This document shows positions 35,244-46,125 of a stretch of 64,000 nt of DNA, one piece after another. Each line of letters begins with the position of its first letter. The stretch's first letter is position 1. The DNA is from Cervus elaphus (lineage: Eukaryota > Chordata > Mammalia > Artiodactyla > Cervidae). The position numbers were made by a program, and so were the translations under genes. Under the pieces are notes generated by a model. It made no database searches. It was given only the letters and a program-made list of their open reading frames with translations, and was not told the origin of the DNA. The stretch spans positions 82,135,552-82,199,551 of the forward strand of contig NC_057815.1 of NCBI RefSeq assembly GCF_910594005.1, written 5' to 3'.

Positions 35244-38200
35244 ATGGCAACGGGACCACACCTATCAATAATTACCCTAAATGTAAATGGGTTGAATGCC
35301 CCAACCAAAAGACAAAGATTGGCTGAATGGATACAAAAACAAGACCCCTATATATGCTGTCTACAAGAGACCCACCTCAAAACAAGAGACACATACAGAC
35401 TAAAAGTGAAGGGCTGGAAAAAAATATTTCATGCAAAAGGAGACCAAAAGAAAGCAGGAGTTGCAATACTCATATCAGATAAAATAGACTTTCAAATAAA
35501 GGATGTGAAAAGAGACAAAGAAGGACACTACATAATGATCAAAGGATCAATCAAAGAAGAAGATATAACAATTATAAATATATATGCACCCAACATAGGA
35601 GCACCGCAATATGTACGGCAAACGCTAACGAGTATGAAAGAGGAAATTAATAGTAACACAATAATAGTGGGAGACTTTAATACCCCACTCACAACTATGG
35701 ATAGATCAACTAAACAGAAAATTAACAAGGAAACACAAACCTTAAATGACACAATGGACCAGCTAGACCTAATTGATATCTATAGGACATTTCACCCCAA
35801 AACAATCAACTTCACCTTTTTCTCAAGTGCACACGGAACCTTCTCCAGAATAGATCACATCCTAGGCCATAAATCTGGTCTTGGAAAATTCAAAAAAATT
35901 GAAATCATTCCAGTCATCTTTTCTGACCACAGTGCAGTAAGATTAGATCTCAATTACAGGAAAAAAATTGTTAAAACTTCAAACATATGGAGGCTAAATA
36001 ACACGCTTCTGAATAACCAACAAATCATAGAAGAAATCAAAAAAGAAATCAAAATATGTATAGAAATGAATGAAAATGAAAACACAACAACCCAAAACCT
36101 ATGGGACACTGTAAAAGCAGTGCTAAGGGGAAGGTTCATAGCATTACAGGCTTACATCAAGAAACAAGAAAAAAACCAAATAAATAACCTAACTCTACAC
36201 CTAAAGCAATTAGAGAAGGAAGAAATGAAGAACCCCAGAGTTAGCAGAAGGAAAGAAATCTTAAAAATCAGGGCAGAAATAAATGCAAAAGAAACTAAAG
36301 AGACCATAGCAAAAATCAACAAAGCTAAAAGCTGGTTTTTTGAAAAAATAAACAAAATTGACAAACCATTAGCAAGACTCATTAAGAAACAAAGAGAGAA
36401 AAACCAAATTAACAAAATTAGAAATGAAAATGGAGAGATTATAACAGACAACACTGAAATACAAAGGATCATAAGAGACTACTACCAGCAGCTCTATGCC
36501 AATAAAATGGACAACTTGGATGAAATGGACAAATTCTTAGAAAAGTATAACTTTCCAAAACTGAACCAGGAAGAAATAGAAGATCTTAACAGACCCATCA
36601 CAAGCAAGGAAATCGAAACTGTCATCAAAAATCTTCCAGCAAACAAAAGCCCAGGACCAGATGGCTTCACAGCTGAATTCTACCAAAAATTTAGAGAAGA
36701 GCTAACACCTATCTTACTCAAACTCTTCCAGAAAATTGCAGATGAAGGTAAGCTTCCAAACTCATTCTATGAGGCCACCATCACCCTAATTCCAAAACCA
36801 GACAAAGATGCCACAAAAAAAGAAAACTACAGGCCAATATCACTGATGAACATAGATGCAAAAATCCTTAACAAAATTCTAGCAAACAGAATCCAACAAC
36901 ATATTAAAAAAATCATACACCATGACCAAGTGGGCTTTATCCCAGGAATGCAAGGATTCTTTAATATCTGCAAATCAATCAATGTAATACACCACATTAA
37001 CAAATTGAAAGATAAAAACCATATGATTATCTCAATAGATGCAGATAAAGCCTTTGACAAAATTCAACACTCATTTATGATTAAAACTCTCCAAAAAGCA
37101 GGAATAGAAGGAACATACCTCAACATAATAAAAGCTATATATGACAAACCCACAGCAAGCATCACCCTCAATGGTGAAAAATTGAAGGCATTTCCCCTGA
37201 AATCAGGAACAAGACAAGGGTGCCCACTCTCACCACTACTGTTCAACATAGTGTTGGAAGTTCTGGCCACAGCAATCAGAGCAGAAAAAGAAGTAAAAGG
37301 AATCCAGATAGGAAAAGAAGAAGTAAAACTCTCACTGTTTGCAGATGACATGATCCTCTATATAGAAAACCCTAAAGACTCTACCAGAAAATTACTAGAG
37401 CTAATCAACGAATATAGTAAAGTTGCAGGATATAAAATTAACACACAGAAATCCCTTGCATTCCTATATACTAACAATGAAAAAACAGAAAGAGAAATTA
37501 AGGAAACAATACCATTCACCATTGCAACAAAAAGAATAAAATACTTAGGAGTATATCTACCTAAAGAAACAAAGGACCTATACATAGAAAACTATAAAAC
37601 ACTGATGAAAGAAATCAAAGAGGACACAAACAGATGGAGAAACATACCGTGTTCATGGATTGGAAGAATCAATATTGTCAAAATGGCTATTCTACCCAAA
37701 GCAGTCTATAGATTCAATGCAATCCCTATCAAGCTACCAACGGTATTTTTCACAGAACTAGACCAAAGAATTTCACAATTTGTATGGAAATACAAAAAAC
37801 CTCGAATAGCCAAAGTAATCTTGAGAAAGAAGAATGGAACTGGAGCAATCAACCTGCCTGACTTCAGACTCTACTACAAAGCCACAGTCATCAAGACAGT
37901 ATGGTACTGGCACAAAGACAGAAATATAGATCAATGGAACAGAATAGAAAGCCCAGAGATAAATCCACGAACCTATGGACACCTTATCTTTGACAAAGGA
38001 GGCAAGGATATACAATGGAAAAAAGACAACCTCTTTAACAAGTGGTGCTGGGAAAACTGGTCAACCACTTGTAAAAGAATGAAACTAGAACACTTTCTAA
38101 CACCATACACAAAAATAAACTCAAAATGGATTAAAGATCTAAATGTAAGACCAGAAACTATAAAACTCCTAGAGGAGAACATAGGCAAAACACTCTCCGA

Positions 38201-39064
38201 CATAAATCACAGCAAGATCCTCTATGACCCACCTCCCAGAATATTGGAAATAAAAGCAAAACTAAACAAATGGGACCTAATGAAACTTAAAAGCTTTTGC
38301 ACTACAAAGGAAACTATAAGCAAGGTGAAAAAGACAGCCTTCAGAATGGGAAGAAAATAATAGCAAATGAAGAAACAGACAAAGGATTAATCTCAAAAAT
38401 ATACAAGCAACTCCTGCAGCTCAATTCCAGAAAAATAAATGACCCAATCAAAAAATGGGCCAAAGAACTAAACAGACATTTCTCCAAAGAAGACATACAG
38501 ATGGCTAACAAACACATGAAAAGATGCTCAACATCACTCATTATTAGAGAAATGCAAATCAAAACCACAGTGAGGTACCATTACACGCCAGTCAGGATGG
38601 CTGCTATCCAAAAGTCTACAAGCAATAAATGCTGGAGAGGGTGTGGAGAAAAGGGAACCCTCTTACACTGTTGGTGGGAATGCAAACTAGTACAGCCGCT
38701 ATGGAAAACAGTGTGGAGATTTCTTAAAAAACTGGAAATAGAACTGCCATATGACCCAGCAATCCCACTTCTGGGCATACACACTGAGGAAACCAGATCT
38801 GAAAGAGACACGTGCACCCCAATGTTCATCGCAGCACTGTTTATAATAGCCAGGACATGGAAGCAACCTAGATGCCCATCAGCAGATGAATGGATAAGGA
38901 AGCTGTGGTACATATACACCATGGAATATTACTCAGCCATTAAAAAGAATTCATTTGAACCAGTCCTAATGAGATGGATGAAGCTGGAGCCCCTTATACA
39001 GAGTGAAGTAAGCCAGAAAGATAAAGAACATTACAGCATACTAACACATATATATGGAATTTAG
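35244..39064 (+). pseudogene. L1 ORF2 (endonuclease / reverse transcriptase), two frameshifts near the end
   Basis: 1,038 codons are open from ATG 35244 to TAA 38358. The endonuclease domain (about 1-235) keeps every expected catalytic residue: N13, E42, Y114, D144/N146, D204 and the SDH triad at 227-229. The reverse transcriptase (about 450-780) keeps motif A IDADKAFD (D599) and the FADD box at 699-702 (37338-37349). The remaining C-terminus is in another frame (to 39064) and includes the cysteine-rich CWRGCGEKGTLLHCWWEC motif at 38630-38683. Two extra A residues, in the run 38328-38332 and at 38351-38352, explain the shift. As written it would make a protein without the C-terminal segment; retrotransposition is unlikely. 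Confidence 0.93.
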
Positions 39065-39373
39065 AAAGATGGTAACGATAACCCTATATGCAAACCAGAA
39101 AAAGAGACACAGAAATACAGAACAGACTTTTGAACTTTGTGGGAGAAGGTGAGGGTGGGATATTTCAAAAGAACAGCATGTATACTATCTATGGTGAAAC
39201 AGATCACCAGCCCAGGTGGGATGCATGAGACAAGTGCTCCGGCCTGGTGCACTGGGAAGACCCAGAGGAATCGGGTGGAGAGGGAGGTGGGAGGGGGGAT
39301 CGGGATTGGGAATACATGTAAATCCATGGCTGATTCATATCAATGTATGACAAAACCCACTGGAAAAAAAAAA
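39065..39373 (+). other. Young L1 3' UTR and poly(A) tail
   Basis: After the ORF2 stop comes a G-rich part ('gggaggtggg' near 39280, then 'aggggggatcggg') and the terminal 'gtatgacaaaacccactgg' followed by the A-tail. It lacks the last ~50 bases present in the related 3' end at 31908-32028. Confidence 0.85.
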
Positions 39374-39386
39374 AAAAAATGGGCTA

Positions 39387-39660
39387 ATGATCTAAATGTA
39401 GGCCAGACCCTATAAAACTCCTAGAGAAAAAACATTGGCAGAGCATTCTCTGACATAAATCACAGTGATCGTTTTTGATCCACTTCCTACAGTAATGAAA
39501 ATAAAAACAAAAATAAACAAATGGGACCTAATTAAACTTGAAAGCTTTTGCACAGCAAAGGAAACTATAAACAAAACAAAAAGACAACCCTCATAATGGG
39601 AGAAAATATTTGTAAACAAATGGGACAAGAGATCCATCTACAAAATATTCTGAATATGGA
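39387..39660 (+). mobile_element. Older L1 ORF2 fragment, right part
   Basis: 'gatctaaatgtaggccagac', 'ctataaaactcctagagaaa' and 'cttttgcacagcaaaggaaa' match 38138-38350 of the young L1 and continue the piece at 34936. Frames are broken. The fragment lacks an L1 3' UTR, so it was truncated at both ends before the young insertion. Confidence 0.85.
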
Positions 39661-40119
39661 AGTAAAAAATAAAAGTCAATCGTTAAATTCCATAACTAGG
39701 GTGATGCAGTGATAGGAAAAAGAGGGGGGTAAGAATCTAGCAACAAAGACAAAATTGCATTAAGTAAAAAGGGATTTATAATGATCTTAGTTATATGTTA
39801 AAAAATTTTATTGGTATATGCATATGTATCACTTTTATTTTTACCATTTTTATATTGTATTAAATATTTTATGATATCTCACCTAGAATCTTATTTCCTG
39901 AAGCCCAATCAACATGTGAATGAATAGCTAGTAGACAATTTATCCTTGTGTGACTTAATGTTTATGTGCATGGGCATTAATTTATCATATTGATTTATAA
40001 TTTGAATTATTGGTACATAAATAAAGTCAGGCTTCATCCTCAAATAAAATTGGTATGTTCAAAGATGACATCTGGGTGTAAGAATCTCAACAATTTAGTT
40101 TTCTTCCTATGCTCAGATG
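39661..40119. other. Unassigned sequence
   Basis: No supported gene or repeat. Confidence 0.5.
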
Positions 40120-40215
40120 CATATGTTCATTTAGGCATTCTACAGTGATTTACTGAATACCCACCAAGCTAATACTAGGGATACAGAGGTGAAAACACAT
40201 CTTTTATCCACAAAT
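40120..40215 (+). mobile_element. L2 LINE fragment
   Basis: 'atgttcatttaggcattcta', 'tttactgaatacccacca' and 'actagggatacagaggtga' match the L2 3' region. Confidence 0.55.
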
Positions 40216-40848
40216 TAAACAGATATGAAAAGCCAAATGGATTATCACAATCCTTCTTAGGCTGGTCACAACAGAAATACATTTTAACTACTCAAGGAAT
40301 GAAAGGCTACTTTTTTACCGAACCAAAGTCAAAGAGAGCCATGCCTCACAACATGGCCTCATACATCAATGTGACTTAAAACCTCCCTTGTTGCAAACAG
40401 ATATTCTGAAACTCCCAGGGTTTGTGTGGGTAGACATTTAATATGGAAGGTCTGGAACAGATGTGTGTCTAATTGCTTCCATAAAGTGAAATGTTTTTAT
40501 TCTGCTTCTGCCACTGAGGAACAGGAGATATCCTTCAGCAAAGGGCACCAGCTGAAAAATAATAAAAGAAGCCTTAAGCATTTATCCTATGATTGGCAGC
40601 TGTCCTGCCCCTCAGACTTCATAAAGCTTGTATTTATAAGAGCAAAAGTGAAAAAGAAGTCCAGCCTTTGTATGTCCAGTTGAAAATTAAACATATAAAT
40701 ATCTGGAAATAAATTTGCTTCTGAAGACAGGTTTTTCTTATTCATTGGTACATTTTTTTTCTGTTTTCTTTTTTAAAAGAAAAAAAAATCTTGTCTGGTT
40801 CAATAAGGAAAAAGGAAAGTTGCAGCACTTTTTCATTAAGATAGCTGT
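40216..40848. other. Unassigned sequence
   Basis: No supported gene. An 85-codon open frame at 40426-40683 has no recognisable motif. Confidence 0.5.
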
Positions 40849-40975
40849 TCTCATTTATTCATTCCATCTGCATTGCATATGTGACAGACACGAAGCTAGG
40901 TGCTGGGGACAATTGAAAACAAAGGAAAAATGTCCTTCCTTCAAATGCTTGCTTACAATCTCATGAGAAAGATAT
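40849..40975 (+). mobile_element. L2 LINE fragment
   Basis: 'tctcatttattcattccatc', 'aagctaggtgctggggacaa' and 'tgcttacaatctcatgag' match the L2 3' region in order. Confidence 0.6.
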
Positions 40976-41257
40976 TTCATCAGTGAGGTAGTGAGCTAAA
41001 TGAGACAAATATTCACTACTATTGTTTGCAGGTCATTTCTACTGACATTTCTCTCCACTTAGTGAAATAAGCACAACGTTACATCAGAAGGTTACTGACA
41101 TGAATATTTCATCTTGTAAAGTGTGCCTGGTTTTATTCATTTTTAAACTTAAAATTGAAGAGTCCAGGAAATAGTTTAGAATATTATAAAATAGTATATG
41201 CTCCATCAACCCTCAATGGCAAATATCCTTTTATGATCTATGTATGTATTAATAGTC

Positions 41258-41502
41258 AGTTGTTGCTGTTACTCACTATGTCATATCTGACTCTTTGTGA
41301 CCTCATGGACTGCAGCCCTCCAGGCTCCTCTGTCCCTGATATTTCCCAGGCAAGAATACTGAGGCGGGTTGTCATTTCCTTCTCCAGGGGATCTTCCTGA
41401 CCCAGTAATCGAACCCTTGTCTCCTGCATCTCCTGTTTGGCTGGCAAGTTTTGTTTTGTTTTGTTTTGTTTTGTTTTTACCACTGAGCCACCTGGGAAGC
41501 CT
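41258..41502 (-). mobile_element. Bov-tA SINE with internal pentanucleotide expansion
   Basis: Reversed tail 'cagttgttgctgttactcac' to reversed head 'ctgagccacctgggaagcc'. Between the 'ggctggcaag' and 'ttaccactga' parts of the head, a (TTTTG)6-type run (41448-41478) replaces the usual 'gattctt'. Its right border abuts the unknown sequence described next. Confidence 0.92.
41448..41478. repeat. (TTTTG)n microsatellite inside a SINE
   Basis: Six TTTTG units, perfect except at the end, within the SINE tRNA-derived head. Confidence 0.95.
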
Positions 41503-41770
41503 TTTGCATGTGTACACATACGTTAATCTGTCATATATTATTCATCATAGATTATAAAAAGCTGTCATGCCATGGAGAGCAATATGTGCTTTCTAGCATT
41601 ATCAGCTCATACTGAGGAGATTCTTCATACAAAGACAAGTTTGCACCATCTACCCTGAAAAGAATGAGCATGTCCCAGTGGGACTACAGTTTGGACCCAC
41701 CTATGTGACTTTGTGAGATTCTGTATTTGGTCTTCCTACTCAGATGTTTTTCCCTTCTTTTCCTTTTACG
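41503..41770 (+). repeat. Unrecognised duplicated sequence, copy A
   Basis: 'tttgcatgtgtacacatacg', 'tattattcatcatagattat', 'gacaagtttgcaccat', 'gtttggacccacctatg' and 'ccttttacgtct' recur in the same order and orientation at 58716-59165. Both copies begin exactly at the border of a minus-strand Bov-tA. I do not recognise the family. Copy A has about 28 bases (near 41570-41605) not found in copy B. Confidence 0.8.
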
Positions 41771-41771
41771 T

Positions 41772-41802
41772 CTTTACCACTGAGCCCTAGGGAAGCCCAC
41801 GT
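41772..41802 (-). mobile_element. Bov-tA head scrap
   Basis: 'tttaccactgagccctaggg' then 'aagccc' is the reversed first 30 bases of a Bov-tA. Confidence 0.7.
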
Positions 41803-42678
41803 AGTTAGTAGGTGGACAAAAAAATCATGTGAAGGCATTTTCATGTTAAAAAGGCAAAAGCACGAACTTGTCCTAAGGTCTTAGACCTACAGGACTGTTC
41901 TACACTTAGATATCTGTTTCTGGGTCATATTCTAACACATCCACCCCAGAAGGGCAGGGTCTATGGGTATTTTCTTTACACTTATTGTAAAGGTACTTAC
42001 GTTGTTGCCCAAACTTTTCTTTTGGTAAAATAATTATTGAGGATCTACAACTTTCCCATCCAGTGAGGCTATATAATCAGGACAGTTCCTTACTCTCTTT
42101 AAGACAAGATATAAGGCTATTCAGACAAGATTCCCACTATATTCAGAGAAGCTCAGGTTTGGGTTTGATGGTTTTTGAAATGTTGGAAGATCACTAACCT
42201 AGTGCCATTCAAAATGTGGTCTGCACATTGGTGCACAAATTGCTTTGGGCCCAAGAGAGTGGAAAGATACAGAAATTGAGGATCAATTTGTTACATCATT
42301 TGCATGCTAGTTTTCAGAGTAGCTTTACAAAGAAAGGAAAAATCTTTCTCTCTAAAATGGGGGCTATTAAGGAGCCATGGGTGAAAGGTTGCGTTGCCAC
42401 TACGTGACGAGAAGTTTACCTGACGTGTCAACACATAGGAAAGCTGGGGAAAGACAGAGAGAGAGAGGCAGAATTTTGTACTTTGAACCTCTGGATTTCT
42501 TTCAAATTATCTAAGGATCCTAGGAGCTTATTCAGACCATGGAGCAAAATTAATCTTATTTCCTCTTCATGAGAAGAAAGTAGCATCAACCCCATTTGAC
42601 TCCTTCTATAGCAGAACTTTCTTAACTTTCAACTAACCGGGCTAAATCTACCTTTCGAGCCTCATATTCATCCACTTT
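41803..42678. other. Unassigned sequence, possible hAT scrap
   Basis: No supported gene. 'caaaatgtggtctgcacatt' at 42210 faintly recalls MER5-type hAT elements but is not enough to call. Confidence 0.45.
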
Positions 42679-43009
42679 GTGTGTGTGGGCTCAGTTAATC
42701 ATGTTCAACTCTCTGTGACCCTATGGATGGTAGCCTGCCAGGATCCTCTATCCATGGGATTATTCGGCCTAGAATACTGGAGTGTCCTGCCATTCCCTTC
42801 TCCAGGGGATCTTCCTGATTCAGGAATCAAACATGGGTCTTCTGCATTGCAGACAGATCCTTTACCCTCAGACCACAGGGAAGCCCTCAAGAATACTGGA
42901 GGGGGTTGCCATGCCCTCCTCCAGGGGATCTTCCTGACCCAGGGATCAAGCTGGTGTCTACTGTGTCTCCTGCATGGGCAGGCGTGTTCTTTAGTACTGA
43001 ACCCCCGGA
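42679..43009 (-). mobile_element. Bov-tA SINE dimer inserted as one unit
   Basis: One full reversed Bov-tA (42679-42888) is followed by a second reversed unit lacking its tail (42889-43009). A 9-base repeat 'atccacttt' flanks the pair (42670-42678 and 43010-43018), which indicates joint insertion rather than two events. Confidence 0.85.
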
Positions 43010-43429
43010 ATCCACTTTACGTTTTGGAATTGTTGTCTTCTAAATATGCCTTGATTTTAAGTCTTCACATTATCCCCCCAACCCACGATTTCTATTTTTA
43101 CCCCCTGCCTACTCATTTTCTGCTGACACTTTACCACTACACTTTGAATTGCCTTGTTCATTTCCACTGCGAAAAACCATCACCCTGGTATGTAAACATA
43201 AAGCCGGCATTGCTAGTCATCCCAGACTACATCCTATTTTTCATGCTGCACCACCATCAATCACTAAGCTCTGAAAAGGTTAACTCTTAAATACGTCTTA
43301 AAGATGTCCATGCATCTTCTGCACATTTACTACTTTTTCTTAGTCATACTTCCTAATTTCTAGTATGAGCTCTTATAAGCCATCACCTTGCCACAAATTT
43401 CTCTCCTTATTTTCAGGCTTGTAATCCTC

Positions 43430-43618
43430 AGTACTCCAAGTCAGGGAGTATCTAATGTCTGATGATCTGAGGTGGAGGTGATGTAATATCAATAGAAATA
43501 AAGTACACAGTAAATGTCATGCACTTGAATCATCCTGAAACCGCCCCCATACCCCATCTGTGAAAGAACTGTCTTCCAGGAAACTGGTCCTTGGTACCAA
43601 AAATGTTGGGGACCAGTC
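43430..43618 (-). mobile_element. hAT-Charlie-like DNA transposon remnant
   Basis: On the minus strand it starts 'ggtccccaacatttttggta', continues with 'ccaaggaccagtttcctgg' and 'gatggggtatgggggcggtt', and ends near 'atcatcagacattagata'. This matches a common non-autonomous mammalian hAT repeat. It has no transposase. Confidence 0.6.
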
Positions 43619-44579
43619 CTCTAAGCAGTAGCATTTCAAAGCCTTAAACTGGCAACAACAGCACAACACCACAGCACACTCTTGCTCCAGCTGATGACCA
43701 CTGCCCCTGGTGCAGCCGGATGGGGCTCCGAAGCAGGAGAGGGCTTGAAGCAAGCAAGCTGCCTCTTCCCTTTTCCTGGTGCTGCATGAGTTTTATTACT
43801 TTTAACATAGGCCATTATGGAAACAACACCTGGAACAACTGCAAGAACTAAAGTATGCTTTCTCTAATGGACATTATCTGGAAAGATCTGCACGTAAAAC
43901 TTCAACGTTTTAATAAGACACATAAGAGCCTTCTGTAATCTAGCCTGCATCTCCAGTCTCATCAGTTTCTGACTTGGAATCTGACCTGCGGTTGCACAGT
44001 AAGCTTTGTAATTCCCCTTGTACTTTGTGTGGTCTCTGTTCACCCCAGGCTCTCCATGGGCAGTACTCTTCCACTTCCTTTTATACTCGGTTCAGGATTG
44101 CAGCCTTCAGAGAAAGGCCCTTCTCTTCCCACCCCAGCCGGATGGACTAGCCCTCCATTTTACTCCCACCTGGCTCTTGGCATCTCTTATTTTGTTCTCC
44201 CACAGTGTTTCAAAGTCTCCATTTGGGAGCTTAAATCTTCTTAACTGTTCTTATCCCAGTTCTTAGTTCAACACACTCATATAATTATTGAAGGTACAAG
44301 TGATCAATTTTTTCATATATGCATCACCTAGCATCCTGTGACCAATACATCTCAGAGACTCAATCACAGAGAAATACAATACCATCTCATGGAGATAAAG
44401 AAGAATCTCAAGTACTCATCAGATTTTACATAAACTGCACATTTATTTTTTTCCCAAGTTTTACCACATTTTTGTCAACATGCATATTCTGTTAACTGGT
44501 TGCAGAGCACTAAGACATGTTAGTATCTTTGCTTCTTACAATTTCTTATTGTATGGGCTTCTTGGGAGATTTAACTTTA
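43619..44579. other. Unassigned sequence
   Basis: No supported gene. The C/T-rich part 44040-44260 may be a diverged L2 fragment. Confidence 0.45.
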
Positions 44580-45560
44580 ATGCGTTAAACTTGCAAAATG
44601 ATAAACAGCCATTTTAGGGCGAAGAGTGCAGCAAATGTTTGTAGCGGCTGCCTTTGTAGACCTGCACAGTTATAACCCATGTCTCTGAGAACTGCCCTCC
44701 TCTGAAAGTCAAGTTACACTACTTGAATAGCTAATTTTGACTAGATCTGGGTTACGCACGTAACCTCTCATGAACCAATCAATTTGACGCACTTGAGAAT
44801 CTGGAACCCTAATTGACTCAGAGGGCCTTAAAAACTCCAGTCAGCTTGACTAAACATTAGCAGCACTGCTTCCAGACCATAGGCCACTGACCACCTCCCT
44901 TTTCTCACAGCACTTACTCGAGAAAACTTCTCATTTAAATTTATTTCTCTGCCCCTTTAAAAAGTGCAAAAGGCTTCTCCCAGCCTCCTACCAGCTTTAC
45001 AACCTAGGGATATTCTTCTCAAAGACCTGAGAGCCACCCACTTGAAATGGGAAATCAAGGAAGACAGCACCCTTATGTCCCAGTTGCTTTGCAAGATGAG
45101 AAGCCTAACGTAGGTGGGTGTCATTTAGCAAACAAATGGGGCCTACTAACAGAGAAAAACATTTGCAAATTCAAGATAACTCATCCTGCTCAACACTTCC
45201 TACTGATCAACAGCCCCACTGACACCCCCTAGTACTTTTGCACCCAGCACTGGAGTGGGTTGCCATTTCCTTCTCCAATGGATGAAAGTGAAGAGTGAAA
45301 GTGAAGTTGCTCAGTCGTGTCCGACTCTTTGCGACCCCATGGACTGCAGCCCACCAGGCTCCTCCGTCCATGGGAGTTTCCAGGCAAGAGTGGGTTGCCA
45401 CTGCCTTCTCCGACTTAGTACTTAGCTCACCACAACTCTTAAAACTACCTTTTGTTGCAGTACAATTGAGGTCAATCTCACTTCCCTAAACACTAGCCTT
45501 GAATAAACTCACCCTTGTTTAACTTCTCCAGTGTATTTTGTTTTACAGGCTTATGAGAGA
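44580..45560 (+). mobile_element. Probable ERVL-type LTR split by a BOV-A2
   Basis: 'ctctgcccctttaaaaagtg' (44950), 'cctcctaccagctttacaac' (44983), 'ccacttgaaatgggaaatca' and 'gcctaacgtaggtgggtgtc' recall an ERVL-class LTR (LTR16/LTR33-like). A polyadenylation-like 'gaataaactcacccttg' lies at 45500. No internal viral genes are present. Borders and family are uncertain. Confidence 0.4.
45238..45416 (-). mobile_element. BOV-A2 type SINE
   Basis: Shows the BOV-A2 linker 'gtgaaagtgaagttgctcag' between two body units, with 'cctccgtccatgggagtttc' and 'gttgccactgccttctccga'. A short repeat 'tagtactt' flanks it (45230-45237 and 45417-45424). Confidence 0.85.
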
Positions 45561-45640
45561 ATACTGGTCACTTTTGAAAACAGGACCTGTAAAATCATTA
45601 TTTTTTGGGGGAAGTAAAAAAAACATTCTTCAGAAAAACA

Positions 45641-45852
45641 AGTGAAAGTGAAGTCTCTCAGTCCTGTCCGACTCTTTTCGACCCCATGGACTGTAGCCCA
45701 CCAGGCTCCTCCATCCACGGGATTTTCCGGGCAGGAATACTGGAGTGGGTGGCCATTTCCTTCTCCAGGAGATCTGCCCGACCCAGGGATTGAACCCAGG
45801 TCTCCCGCATTGTAGGCAGACGCTTTACCATCTGAGCCACCAAGGAAGTCCT
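45641..45852 (-). mobile_element. Bov-tA SINE with 9-base target-site duplication
   Basis: Complete reversed element. The flanking repeat is 'agaaaaaca' (45632-45640 and 45853-45861). The tail carries 'gtgaaagtgaagtctctcag'. Confidence 0.93.
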
Positions 45853-45952
45853 AGAAAAACAGACAACAAGTCATAGAAAACAGACAAGTGAGATAAGTGA
45901 TAAGTCTCCACGAGTGATAAAGAATAGTTTCCTCAGTTACTGGTGGGTTCCT

Positions 45953-46125
45953 GGTTGTTGTGGGTCAGTCGCTGAGACACATCCGATTCTTTGTGACCCA
46001 TGGCCTGCAGGCAACCAGGCTTCCCTGTCCTTCACTATCTCCCAGAATTCGCTTAAACGCATGTCCATTGAGCCGGTGATGCCATCCAACCATCTCATCC
46101 TCTGTCGCCCACCCACCCTTCTACC
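45953..46125 (-). mobile_element. BovB tail, diverged
   Basis: Reversed 'gggtcagtcgctgagacaca', 'ccaggcttccctgtccttca' and 'gccatccaaccatctcatcc' match the last 170 bases of BovB. Older than the copy at 30.3 kb. Confidence 0.85.

Larger units (their letters stand above)
35010..39373 (+). mobile_element. Young ruminant L1 (L1-BT type), 4.36 kb, 5'-truncated
   Basis: The element starts inside the ORF1 C-terminus and includes the inter-ORF spacer, ORF2 and the 3' UTR. It ends in 16 or more A residues. A 13-base target-site duplication 'aaaaaatgggcta' flanks it (34997-35009 and 39374-39386; the A-tail makes the exact right border ambiguous by a few bases). The target on the opposite strand reads TTTTTT then AAATT, the usual L1 endonuclease site. 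Low decay of ORF2 indicates a relatively recent insertion. Confidence 0.95.

Noticed and set aside
35528..38203. Many minus-strand open frames opposite L1 ORF2
   Set aside because: They are shadows of the A-rich sense frame, made of hydrophobic residues from T-rich complement, with no independent support.
43430..43770. Possible coding exon in the GC-richer stretch 43517-43753 (78 open codons, minus strand)
   Set aside because: The first half is a DNA-transposon remnant and no coding homology is apparent in the rest.
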